Assembly: GCF_035917415.1 (NCBI RefSeq)
Contig: NZ_CP109073.1
Coordinates: 2,639,501 to 2,703,500 of the forward strand
Source: Streptomyces sp. NBC_01803
GTDB taxonomy: Bacteria > Actinomycetota > Actinomycetes > Streptomycetales > Streptomycetaceae
Reading direction: 5' to 3'
Length of the DNA: 64,000 nucleotides
The notes under the pieces were generated by a model. It saw nothing but the letters and a program-made list of their open reading frames with translations, made no database searches and had not been told where the DNA came from. This document shows positions 16,550-24,868 of the stretch, piece by piece (the first letter of the stretch is position 1; each line of letters starts with the position of its first letter). The translations under genes and the position numbers were made by a program.

Positions 16550-17467
16550 ATGACAACGTTGTCGATATCCCCGAGGCACCGGGCCCCATCCCGGGCATAT
16601 CACCGCAGGCGTCGCTGGGCGGGGCCGGCGTTCATCGGGCCGTTCATGGCGGTCTTCGCCCTCGTCTTCCTGGCCCCGATCGGCTACTCGATCTACCTGA
16701 GCCTCTACCGGGACCAGCTCATCGGCGGCACGTCGTTCGTCGGCCTCGACAACTACCAACGAGCCCTGGAGGACGCGGCGTTCTGGTCCTCCGTGAGCCG
16801 GGTGGGCCTGTTCCTCGCCATCCAGGTACCGATCATGCTGTTCATCGCGCTCCTGGTCGCCCTGGCCCTGGACAGCGGACGTCTCTACGGCAAGGACTTC
16901 TGCCGCATCGCCATCTTCCTGCCCTATGCCGTCCCCGCGGTGGTCGCCGCCCTGATGTGGGGCTTCATGTACGGCCCCCGGTTCGGACTCGTCGGGAGCA
17001 TCAACGACACGCTCGGCACCTCCCTGCCCAATCCGCTCTCCCCCGACTGGGTCCTGGCCGCCATCGGCAACATCGTGACCTGGGAGTTCGTCGGCTACAA
17101 CATGCTGATCTTCTACTCGGCCCTGCGCGTCATCCCGCACTCGCTCTACGAGGCCGCCGAACTCGACGGCGCCGGGGAGTGGCGCGTGATCACGGCGATC
17201 AAACTGCCGGCGATCCGCGGCGCGCTGGTGATCGCGACGATGTTCTCGATCATCGGGTCGTTCCAGCTCTTCAACGAACCGAGCATTCTGCGCAGCCTGG
17301 CCCCCAACGCCATCAACAGCGACTTCACTCCCAACCTCCTCACCTACTCGCTGTCGTTCGCCGGACAACAGCACAACTACGCGGCGACGGTCGCGATCGT
17401 CATGGGCGTCCTCACCATGATCGTCGCGTATGTCGTTCAGCTCCGCGGCATGCGAAAGGAACGGTGA
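16550..17467 (+). CDS. Sugar ABC transporter permease (MalF type)
   Basis: 305 residues from ATG 16550, with GAGGGA upstream. Six predicted membrane helices, beginning WAGPAFIGPFMAVFALVFLA. The EAA loop that docks on the ATPase is clear: YEAAELDGAGEWRVITAIKLP region (about 200-220). It forms a heterodimer with the next gene to import an oligosaccharide. No ATPase gene is in the operon; MsiK at 58722-59864 is the probable energiser. Confidence 0.94.
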   Translation: MTTLSISPRHRAPSRAYHRRRRWAGPAFIGPFMAVFALVFLAPIGYSIYLSLYRDQLIGGTSFVGLDNYQRALEDAAFWSSVSRVGLFLAIQVPIMLFIALLVALALDSGRLYGKDFCRIAIFLPYAVPAVVAALMWGFMYGPRFGLVGSINDTLGTSLPNPLSPDWVLAAIGNIVTWEFVGYNMLIFYSALRVIPHSLYEAAELDGAGEWRVITAIKLPAIRGALVIATMFSIIGSFQLFNEPSILRSLAPNAINSDFTPNLLTYSLSFAGQQHNYAATVAIVMGVLTMIVAYVVQLRGMRKER

Positions 17468-17472
17468 GCGCG

Positions 17473-18411
17473 ATGAGCACATCAGCCACCACCACCCGGC
17501 CCGTCGGCACTCACCGTTCTCCCGCCGGCCGGCTCCGGCAGCCCCGCCGTGCCGCGGACACCGCCCGCCAACCCCGGCGCAGCGTGCCGCTCACGCTGCT
17601 CACCGGACTGGTCCTCCTCTACGCCCTTGTCCCGCTGGTGTGGCTGGTCATCAACGCGACCAAGACGCAGGAGAGCCTCCTGAACTCCTTCGGACTGTGG
17701 TTCAGCGGCGACTTCGCGTTCTTCGACAACATCGGGGACACACTCACCTACGACGATGGCATCTTCACGCGCTGGCTACTCAACACCGTGCTCTACGTGG
17801 TGCTCGGCGCGGGCGGCGCCACGTTCCTCGCGGTGATGGGCGGCTACGCGCTGGCCAAGTTCGACTTCCCCGGCAGACGGGCGGTCTTCGCCGTCGTGAT
17901 CGGCGCGGTGGCCGTCCCCGGCACCGCGCTGGCCGTGCCCACCTTCCTGATGTTCAGCAAGATGGGCCTGACCAACACCCCGTGGGCGGTGATCATCCCG
18001 TCCCTGATCTCCCCCTTCGGCCTGTATCTCATGTGGGTCTTCACCACCGAGGCCGTCCCCACCGAACTCCTCGAAGCCGCCCGCATCGACGGCGCCGGCG
18101 AGCTGCGGACGTTCTTCCGCGTCGTCCTGCCCCTGCTGGCCCCGGGAATCGTCACCGTCTCGCTGTTCACCATGGTCGCCACGTGGAACAACTACTTCCT
18201 GCCGCTGATCATGATCAAGGACCCCGACTGGTATCCGCTGACCCTCGGGCTCAACTCCTGGAACGCCCAAGCCTCGACGGTCGGCGGCGAGGCGGTCTTC
18301 AACCTCGTCATCGCCGGTTCGCTACTGACCATCGTGCCGCTGGTCGCCGCGTTCCTGCTGCTCCAGCGCTACTGGCAGTCGGGGCTGGCCGCCGGGAGCG
18401 TCAAGGAATGA
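17473..18411 (+). CDS. Sugar ABC transporter permease (MalG type)
   Basis: 312 residues from ATG 17473. An in-frame GTG at 17464 overlaps the stop of the preceding gene, and the AAAGGA site lies between ideal distances for the two. Six helices, starting VPLTLLTGLVLLYALVPLVW. The EAA motif is ELLEAARIDGAGELRTFF. It pairs with the preceding MalF-type permease and is translationally coupled or nearly so. Confidence 0.94.
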   Translation: MSTSATTTRPVGTHRSPAGRLRQPRRAADTARQPRRSVPLTLLTGLVLLYALVPLVWLVINATKTQESLLNSFGLWFSGDFAFFDNIGDTLTYDDGIFTRWLLNTVLYVVLGAGGATFLAVMGGYALAKFDFPGRRAVFAVVIGAVAVPGTALAVPTFLMFSKMGLTNTPWAVIIPSLISPFGLYLMWVFTTEAVPTELLEAARIDGAGELRTFFRVVLPLLAPGIVTVSLFTMVATWNNYFLPLIMIKDPDWYPLTLGLNSWNAQASTVGGEAVFNLVIAGSLLTIVPLVAAFLLLQRYWQSGLAAGSVKE

Positions 18412-18463
18412 GAACCCCTCCCCTGTCCCCGTCCCGCTCTGACAACGAAGTGAGAGAACCATC

Positions 18464-19801
18464 ATGATGACGACAGCACGCCCCTTCATACGCGGCGCCG
18501 GCCTGGCATGCGTTCTGCTGCTCGGTCTGACGGCGTGCGGCTCCTCCGGCGGCGGCGCGTCGGACGGCGGCGCGTCGCCGGACGACGTACGGGCGGCCCT
18601 GGCGGAGGGCGGCGAGATCACGGTGTGGGCTTGGGAGCCGACCCTCGAACAGGTCGTGGAGGACTTCGAGGCCGAGTACCCGAACGTGAAGGTGAACCTG
18701 GTCAACGCCGGAGTCAACACCACCGAGTACACCGCGCTGCAGAACGCGATATCGGCCGGATCCGGTGTGCCCGATGTGGTGCACATCGAGTACTACGCGC
18801 TGAGCCAGTTCGCCATCTCCGACTCGCTCACCGACCTGACGTCCATGGGAGCCGCCGATCTGGAGGGCGCCTACGCCCCGCGTCCCTGGGCCGCCGTCCA
18901 CCAGGGCGAGGGCATCCACGGACTGCCCATGGACTTCGGGCCGATCGCCCTCTATTACAACCAGGACGTCTTCGACGAGCACGGCATCGAGGTCCCGACC
19001 ACCTGGCAGGAGTACGTCGAGGCGGGCCGCGCGCTGCATGAGGCGGACCCCGACGTGTACATCGGGGCCGACACCGGGGACGCCCCCCTCAGCACCAGCA
19101 TGATCTGGCAGGCGGGCGGTCGGCCCTACACCGTCGAGGGCACCGAGGTGACGGTCGACTTCACGGACGCGGGCTCCACCGCGTTCGCCGAGACCTGGCA
19201 GCAGCTCGTCGACGACGACCTGCTCGCGCCCATCACCGCGTGGAGCGACGAGTGGTACCAGGGCCTGAACGACGGCAGCATCGCCACGCTCGTCATGGGC
19301 GCCTGGATGCCGCCCAACCTGGAGTCGGGCGTGCCGGACGGCGCCGGCTCGTGGCGGGTCGCCCCCGCACCGCAGTGGGAGGAAGGCGCGAACGCGAGCG
19401 CCGAAATGGGCGGCAGCTCGCTCGCCATCCCCTCGGCCAGCGACAACAAGGAGCTTGCCTACGCCTTCCTCGACTACGCCCTGGCGGGCGACGGAGTGCA
19501 GACCCGCGTCGACGCCGGTGCCTTCCCGGCCGCCACCGCGATCCTGGACTCCGAGGAGTTCCTCGCCACCGAGTTCGCGTACTTCGGCGGCCAGCGGGCC
19601 AACGAGATCTTCGCCGAATCCGCCGCGAACATCCGTGAGGACTGGTCGTGGCTGCCCTATCAGGCATATGCCAACTCGATCTTCAACGACACCGTCGGCC
19701 AGGCGTATGTCTCCCACACGACCTTCGCCGAAGGGCTCGCCGCCTGGCAGGCGGAAAGCATCGAGTACGGCGGCCAACAGGGCTTCGACGTCCGCGACTA
19801 G
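18464..19801 (+). CDS. Extracellular sugar-binding lipoprotein of the ABC importer
   Basis: 445 residues. Signal peptide with lipobox LTAC (lipidated Cys about residue 25), then a Gly/Ser linker. The family 1 solute-binding fold shows EITVWAWEPTLEQVVEDFE, GVPDVVHIEYYAL, HGLPMDFGPIALYYNQDVF and NELAYAFL-like helix signs. It captures the sugar outside the membrane for the two permeases just upstream. Together with the GH42 enzyme the substrate is likely a beta-galactoside; this is inferred from context. Confidence 0.94.
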   Translation: MMTTARPFIRGAGLACVLLLGLTACGSSGGGASDGGASPDDVRAALAEGGEITVWAWEPTLEQVVEDFEAEYPNVKVNLVNAGVNTTEYTALQNAISAGSGVPDVVHIEYYALSQFAISDSLTDLTSMGAADLEGAYAPRPWAAVHQGEGIHGLPMDFGPIALYYNQDVFDEHGIEVPTTWQEYVEAGRALHEADPDVYIGADTGDAPLSTSMIWQAGGRPYTVEGTEVTVDFTDAGSTAFAETWQQLVDDDLLAPITAWSDEWYQGLNDGSIATLVMGAWMPPNLESGVPDGAGSWRVAPAPQWEEGANASAEMGGSSLAIPSASDNKELAYAFLDYALAGDGVQTRVDAGAFPAATAILDSEEFLATEFAYFGGQRANEIFAESAANIREDWSWLPYQAYANSIFNDTVGQAYVSHTTFAEGLAAWQAESIEYGGQQGFDVRD

Positions 19802-19960
19802 CCGGCCTCAAGGCACGTCGCCCAAGCCGGGCCAGATCGGCCCCACGGCTCCCCGGGACCCGAGCGGTCCCGGGGGACCGCGCCCCACGGCCCTCCCCGG
19901 CGCCGCCCTGAGCCCCTCGTCGGCCGGCGCATCCGTCACCCACCACCCAAGGAGAATCTG

Positions 19961-22006
19961 ATGTCCCGCGTCTCGACGCCACGCTGGCTGCGCCGGCACG
20001 CCGACGACACCGCACCGCGGCTGGCCTACGGCGCCGACTACAACCCGGACCAATGGCCACGCGAGGTCTGGGACGAGGACATCCGCCTGATGCGCGAGGC
20101 CGGCGTCACCATCGTCTCCCTCGCGATCTTCTCCTGGGCGCGTATCCAGCCCGAGCGCGATATCTGGGACTTCGCCTGGCTCGACGAGGTGATGGATCTG
20201 CTGCACGCCGGCGGCATCGGCGTCGACCTGGCGACCGCCACCGCCTCACCTCCGCCGTGGCTGACCACCGAACACCCCGAGATCCTGCCCGTCACCTCGG
20301 ACGGCAGCGTCCTGTGGCCCGGGGCCCGCCAGCACTGGCGGCCCACCTCCCCGGTGTTCCGCGAACACGCGCTGCGGCTGGTCACGGTCATGGCCGAGCG
20401 CTACGCGAACCACCCCGCCCTGGTCGCCTGGCACATCTCCAACGAGCTCGGCTGCCACAACGTCTACGACTACTCCGATGACGCCGCCCGCGCCTTCCGG
20501 CAGTGGCTGCGCACCCGATACGGCGATCTCAACGCGCTCAACCACGCCTGGGGCACCGCCTTCTGGTCCCAGCGCTACACCGACTGGGACCAGATACTCC
20601 CGCCACGGCTCGCGGCCACCCACCCCAACCCCACCCAGCAGCTCGACTTCAAGCGTTTCTCCTCCGACGCCCTGAAGGACTACCTGCGGGCCGAACGCGA
20701 CATCCTGCGCGCCATCACCCCGGACGTACCGGCCACCACCAACTTCATGGTGGTCGCGGCCAAGGGTATGAACTACGCCGACTGGGCCGCCGAGGTCGAC
20801 TTCGTCTCCAACGACCACTACGTCGTCCCCCGGGCGCAGGCCCTGGACGAGCTGTCCTTCTCCGCCAACCTCACCGGCAACCTCGCCGGGGGACGGCCCT
20901 GGTTCCTCATGGAGCACTCCACCAGCGCCGTCAACTGGCAGCCCGTCAACCGGGCCAAGGAACCGGGCGAGCTGGCCCGCGACTCCCTGCTGCACGTGGC
21001 CCACGGCGCCGACGCCGTCTGCTTCTTCCAGTGGCGCCAGTCGGCCGCCGGCGCCGAGAAGTACCACTCCGCCATGGTCCCGCACGCCGGTCCCGACAGC
21101 GAGGTGTTCCGCTCGGTCACCGAACTCGGCCGCACCCTGCGTGACCTCGCCCCGGTCGCGGAGTCGGCGCGCCGGCCGGCCCGAGCGGCGATCCTCTTCG
21201 ACTGGGAGTCGTGGTGGGCCAGCGAGCAGGACTCCCACCCCACCTCCCTGCTGTGCTACCACCAGGAGGCGCTGGACTGGTACTCCGCCTTCCTCGCGCT
21301 GGGCGTGCGCGCCGACGTCATCCCGCGCGGCACCTCCCTGGACGGCTACGACCTCCTCGTCGCACCCGTGCTGCACGTGCTACCCGAGCCGTTCGCCAAG
21401 GAGCTGACCCGCTATGTGGAAGGCGGCGGGCACCTGGTCACCACCTACTTCTCCGGCATCGTCGACGAGAACGACCACGTCTGGCTCGGCGGCTACCCCG
21501 GCCCCCTGCGGCACCTGCTCGGCATCCGCATCGAGGAGTTCGCCCCGCTGCTGGAGAAGGAGACCGTCCAGCTCGATGACGGCGCCACCGGCACGCTGTG
21601 GACCGACGACATCACCGTCACGGACCCGACCGTCGACGTGCTCGCCCGCTACGCCACTGGCGCCCGCGCCGGGCGGCCCGCGATCACCCGCCGCCCGGCG
21701 GGCGGCGGCTCGGCCTCCTATATCTCGACCCGGCTCGGCCCGCAGCAGCTTCCCGCCCTCCTCACCCGGCTGTGCGAGAAGGCGGGAGTGAACAGCGAGC
21801 TGCCCCCGAACGCCCGCGGCCGGGTCGAACTCGCCGTCCGCGCCGGCCGCGACGCGGACTACTGGTTCCTGGTGAACCGCACCGACGAGCCGGTCACGCT
21901 CCCGGACGTCACCGGCGACGTGCTGGCCGGAGGCACGCGGTCCCCCGGAGGTCCACTCGCCCTCACGCCACGCGGCGTGACCGTGCTGCGACGGCCGACC
22001 GGATAG
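19961..22006 (+). CDS. GH42 beta-galactosidase
   Basis: 681 residues from ATG 19961, with AAGGAG upstream. It hydrolyses terminal beta-galactosides in the cytoplasm, having no signal peptide. GH42 signs: start LAYGADYNPDQWPREVWDED (22-40), acid/base Glu162 in WHISNELGCHN, nucleophile Glu318 in PWFLMEHSTSAVNW, and the trimerisation A4-like domain in the C-terminal half. It lies 159 bases after the sugar-binding lipoprotein in the same direction, so transport and cleavage are co-expressed. The galactose released can pass to GalK/GalT nearby. Confidence 0.96.
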   Translation: MSRVSTPRWLRRHADDTAPRLAYGADYNPDQWPREVWDEDIRLMREAGVTIVSLAIFSWARIQPERDIWDFAWLDEVMDLLHAGGIGVDLATATASPPPWLTTEHPEILPVTSDGSVLWPGARQHWRPTSPVFREHALRLVTVMAERYANHPALVAWHISNELGCHNVYDYSDDAARAFRQWLRTRYGDLNALNHAWGTAFWSQRYTDWDQILPPRLAATHPNPTQQLDFKRFSSDALKDYLRAERDILRAITPDVPATTNFMVVAAKGMNYADWAAEVDFVSNDHYVVPRAQALDELSFSANLTGNLAGGRPWFLMEHSTSAVNWQPVNRAKEPGELARDSLLHVAHGADAVCFFQWRQSAAGAEKYHSAMVPHAGPDSEVFRSVTELGRTLRDLAPVAESARRPARAAILFDWESWWASEQDSHPTSLLCYHQEALDWYSAFLALGVRADVIPRGTSLDGYDLLVAPVLHVLPEPFAKELTRYVEGGGHLVTTYFSGIVDENDHVWLGGYPGPLRHLLGIRIEEFAPLLEKETVQLDDGATGTLWTDDITVTDPTVDVLARYATGARAGRPAITRRPAGGGSASYISTRLGPQQLPALLTRLCEKAGVNSELPPNARGRVELAVRAGRDADYWFLVNRTDEPVTLPDVTGDVLAGGTRSPGGPLALTPRGVTVLRRPTG

Positions 22007-22132
22007 AAGAGTCCTCACAGACCCGGACCGACCAGGATCTACCCAGCACCAACGCTCGGGCCGAACGCGCTCGGCCGAGACGCCCGGTGTGCCGGGACGG
22101 TCTGGAGGGGCGAGACAGGAGCAGACCCCGGC

Positions 22133-22320
22133 ATGGCCGCTACCACCAACCCCGACCAGGACCGGCGCCGCGCCCGAAACGGCGGACTTCCCCGGCGGAG
22201 TACAAGCTGAGGATCGTCGCCACGTGCGACATGGCCCCTCACGGGGAGAAAGGCGCGATCCCGCGCCGCGAGCGGCTGTACCACTCGCACATCATGGCGT
22301 GGCGGGTCGCATCTGTTCGG
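22133..22320 (+). pseudogene. Remnant of an IS transposase N-terminal (orfA) gene
   Basis: ATG 22133 gives MAATTNPDQ. A frameshift then leads to PKRRTSPAEYKLRIVATCD (about 22171-22227), followed by GEKGAIPRRERLYHSHIMAW. This is the pattern of the HTH_Tnp N-terminal segment of IS3-like transposases (EYKL..., G(A)LLRREGLYSSH...W). The catalytic DDE part is missing and no terminal inverted repeats are visible. The remaining bases of the 480-base gap between the GH42 gene and the roadblock operon show nothing. Confidence 0.65.
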
Positions 22321-22489
22321 CTCCGCGGAGGGGACCCACGGTCTTGATATCAAGAGCTCCGCCAGTCGATATCGCCCGGACGAAGCCACCGCGGAACCCG
22401 CTCGGCGTCGGCGGGATGGGTCTCCCGCCACGCCGCCGGCGGCACCGGCCATGAGGAACGAGGCCGGTGCCGCCGGGGACCCTTATCCG

Positions 22490-22864
22490 TCAGACGGTCA
22501 GCTCCTGCCCGATCTTCCGGAGCTGGTGCCGGGCCATCGCGAGGTTGGACCGGCCCTTGTCCAACGCCAGGTAGAAGAACAGGCCCGCGCCCGCGCGCCC
22601 GGGGAGCGGTCTGATCAGGTGGTACTGGCTCCCCAGGGTGATCAGTATGTCCTCGATCTCGTCCTTGAGGCCGAGGAGTTCCATGGCGCGCACCTTGGCG
22701 CGGACGACGTCGGTGTTGGCCGCGGCGGCGACCGTCAGGTCCAGCTCCTTGCCACCACCGACCGTACCCAGGGCCATCCCGCTGGTGTAGTCGACGACGG
22801 CGGCCCCGATGCTGCCCTCAATGGCTGTCAGCGCTTCCTTCAATGAGGCTTCGAGGTTGGCCAT
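22490..22864 (-). CDS. Roadblock/LC7-like small protein (operon gene 4)
   Basis: 124 residues from ATG 22864, with GAAAGGAACC upstream. Fold signs: amphipathic helix MANLEASLKEALTAIEGSIG, strand GAAVVDYTSGMALGTVGGG, then DIEDILITLGSQYHLIRPL and a closing helix. It is a close paralogue of the protein at 24173-24574 (shared GAAVVD(Y/W)TSG(M/L)xLGTVGG). Roadblock proteins often regulate small Ras-like GTPases. It is the last gene of a four-gene minus-strand group. Confidence 0.82.
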   Translation of the reverse strand: MANLEASLKEALTAIEGSIGAAVVDYTSGMALGTVGGGKELDLTVAAAANTDVVRAKVRAMELLGLKDEIEDILITLGSQYHLIRPLPGRAGAGLFFYLALDKGRSNLAMARHQLRKIGQELTV

Positions 22865-22942
22865 GATCGGTGGTTCCTTTCGATTGGGTGTGCTTCCCGG
22901 TGCCCGGGACACGGTGTCCCGGGGGGGAGTGGTGACCGCGGG

Positions 22943-23335
22943 TCAAGGCGCTTCCGGACGGTCGCGCGCGGCATCGATCAGATCTCCGATGCGCGCGCTC
23001 GACCGGCGGACCTCCAAGTGCAGCCGACCAACGTTGGTGCGTGGCTCAGCCAGGACGGTGACGACCGCTGCGGTGCCGGCCGCGTAGGTGGCGACGTAGC
23101 CCTGCTCGCCCCGCACGAGCAGTTCGCGGAAGTCTCCCTGTCCGGTGACGTCCGTCAGCCGCATCGCCACCCCCAGAGCGGCCGCGGTGAGCGCGGCGAT
23201 GCCTTCCGCCTCGGCTGTGTCGCTGTCATGGGCGAGGACGAGCCCATCGACGCTGGCTGCCAGGGCACCGGTCACGTACGAGAGCCGCGCCCGCAGTTGC
23301 TTCAGTTCTTCGAGTACCTCAGCCTCCACGGCCAT
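22943..23335 (-). CDS. Roadblock/LC7 domain protein, CvnB/MglB-like (operon gene 3)
   Basis: 130 residues from ATG 23335, with AAAGGATC upstream. The N-terminal helix leads to VTGALAASVDGLVLAHDSD, the hallmark of the CvnB-type roadblock in Streptomyces conservons, and then GYVATYAAGTAAVVTVLAEP. It belongs to a different subgroup from the two flanking roadblock proteins. It may act as a GTPase-activating or scaffold protein, but no CvnD/MglA GTPase is encoded nearby. Confidence 0.85.
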   Translation of the reverse strand: MAVEAEVLEELKQLRARLSYVTGALAASVDGLVLAHDSDTAEAEGIAALTAAALGVAMRLTDVTGQGDFRELLVRGEQGYVATYAAGTAAVVTVLAEPRTNVGRLHLEVRRSSARIGDLIDAARDRPEAP

Positions 23336-23411
23336 GAGTCTGATCCTTTCGGCGCGCTGTCTCAGAACGCGCCTCATGACGGCGCGGGCGCCGTGCGGAC
23401 GGGCTCGGGGA

Positions 23412-24176
23412 TCACAGTGTTGCCTCCAAGGCGTCACGAAGTCGGCGAAGCAAAGCCGGAGTGGGGTCGGCGAAGACATCCGGGACATGGGCGGGACGCG
23501 GAGGAAGGGCTTGAGGGGCCGGTGCGCGTGGCGTCTCGATGTGCCCGGCCGCGGCGAGGCGCCGCACGTCGACCAGGGTGTGGAACGCCGGACGGCCCAG
23601 CACCCAGGCGATCCCGTTGGGGGTACGGACCCCGTCGGTGAGGGCCAGCACGGCCCGCTGACGCTGGCTGAGGACGGCGGCGCCCGCGACCGGACGCCGT
23701 ACCACGGGCGCCATGTCGATCTGCGGATACGGCCACAGCCTGGCGAGGAGTTCTCGGCGGCGGCGGTTCTCCCGCTCGACGGACTCGGCCCGTACGGGTC
23801 GCACGGGGCCGAGCCAGTGCCTGACACCGCGGCGGAAGCGGGCCGGTCCGCCACCGGGCGCCAGAGCGAAGTACGCCGCGTCGAACAGGGTGTTCAGGTG
23901 GCAGATCTCCAGTTCGCCGCTGCCCAGGTGACCATTGTCGACGAGGAATCTGCCGACCTGGCAGCGCGCTCCGGCCTCGTCGATGGCCATGCGCCAGCGC
24001 TCGGCCGGGAGCCGCCCGTTCTTGAGCAGGAGAACATCGATCCCCGGCGTGGCGGGACTCTCGGCGTGGACCACCTGACCGTCGGCGAAATAGAGCGTCC
24101 CGGTGTCGCGCAGGAGCGCGCCGGTGGCCTGTTCCGCGGCCAGCCGGTCGAGCGTCGGGGCGGCCTCACCCGTCAT
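23412..24176 (-). CDS. PATAN (DUF4388)-like protein with a C-terminal winged-helix-like region (operon gene 2)
   Basis: 254 residues from ATG 24176. N-terminal module: LAAEQATGALLRDTGTLYFA, DGQVVHAESPATPGIDVLL, as in PATAN/DUF4388 domains (tGxLx... G.v.hA). A middle helical part ICHLNTLFDAAYFAL follows. The end (LSQRQRAVLALTDGVRTPNG, then GRPAFHTLVDVRRLAAAGHI) resembles a winged helix. The start overlaps the preceding stop (ATGA), so it is translated together with the roadblock gene upstream. It probably forms a signalling complex with those proteins. Confidence 0.7.
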   Translation of the reverse strand: MTGEAAPTLDRLAAEQATGALLRDTGTLYFADGQVVHAESPATPGIDVLLLKNGRLPAERWRMAIDEAGARCQVGRFLVDNGHLGSGELEICHLNTLFDAAYFALAPGGGPARFRRGVRHWLGPVRPVRAESVERENRRRRELLARLWPYPQIDMAPVVRRPVAGAAVLSQRQRAVLALTDGVRTPNGIAWVLGRPAFHTLVDVRRLAAAGHIETPRAPAPQALPPRPAHVPDVFADPTPALLRRLRDALEATL

Positions 24177-24574
24177 GCCAGCACCAGGTTCTCGGCCAGG
24201 GCCCGCAGGCGGATGCGGGCGAGGGCCAGGTTCCCCTCGTGCCGGTCGAGCCACAGGTGGATGAAGACACTGCTGTCGAAGGGCGTCTCGACAAAACGCA
24301 GTATGTGATAGCCGGTTCGGGTGGTGACAATGATGTCCTCGACGGGGATCGCCGCGTCCGGGCTGTCGGCGTCGGCGGGTTCGGGGATGAACGTGGTCTG
24401 TTCGGCGGCCATACGGGCGAGTTCCGCTGTCTCGGCGGCAGCCGTGTCGTGGTCGCTGTTGGGCGAGCCGCCGACCGTGCCCAGGGTGAGTCCGCTGGTC
24501 CAGTCGACCACCGCGGCGCCCCGCGCCCCGGGCAGAGCCATCGCGTCGACCAGACACTGTTCTATCCCGGGCAT
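24173..24574 (-). CDS. Roadblock/LC7-like small protein (operon gene 1)
   Basis: 133 residues from ATG 24574, with GGGGGAG upstream. It carries GAAVVDWTSGLTLGTVGGSP, IIVTTRTGYHILRFVET and DRHEGNLALARIRLRALA. It is the same subfamily as the protein at 22490-22864, suggesting duplication within the operon. Relative to that paralogue it has an acidic insertion (EPADADSPDAAIP) before the second strand pair. It leads the four-gene operon. Confidence 0.8.
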   Translation of the reverse strand: MPGIEQCLVDAMALPGARGAAVVDWTSGLTLGTVGGSPNSDHDTAAAETAELARMAAEQTTFIPEPADADSPDAAIPVEDIIVTTRTGYHILRFVETPFDSSVFIHLWLDRHEGNLALARIRLRALAENLVLA

Positions 24575-24868
24575 GAGGCTCCCCCCTGTGTGTGACTGCC
24601 GTTCATATGCGGCGGGGAGCACAGGCTATGCAACTTGCGACCCACAAGGAACACAAAGTTGGCATATTCCTTATAAATATCTCGCGACATCTCCCCAGTT
24701 GGCCCCGGACAGCCGCCGGGGCGCCGGGGCGCCGGGAAAACCGTTTGCGGGCCGTTCCGGGGGCGCCTAGGCTCCCGTGCCTTGCCTCCGGCCGTTTCGG
24801 ACCGGAGCCGGCCGGACGGCAACCGGGCGGCGTTTCCTCACCCGTTTCGCAGCAACGGAGGCTTCGTC
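24575..24868. promoter_or_regulatory. AT-rich divergent control region of the roadblock operon and helD-like gene
   Basis: 294 bases without a gene. The centre (about 24627-24690) is markedly AT-rich for this genome and contains an inverted repeat AAGGAA / TTCCTT with a 15-base spacer and TTATAAATA. A near-repeat GCTATGCAACTTGC / GTTGGCATA may be a second operator. Promoters for both directions should lie here. Confidence 0.45.

Noticed and set aside
24750..24868. Rifamycin-associated element upstream of the HelD-type gene.
   Set aside because: I looked for the long inverted repeat known from HelR genes and found only scattered CTTGCC/GGC fragments, too poor a match to report.
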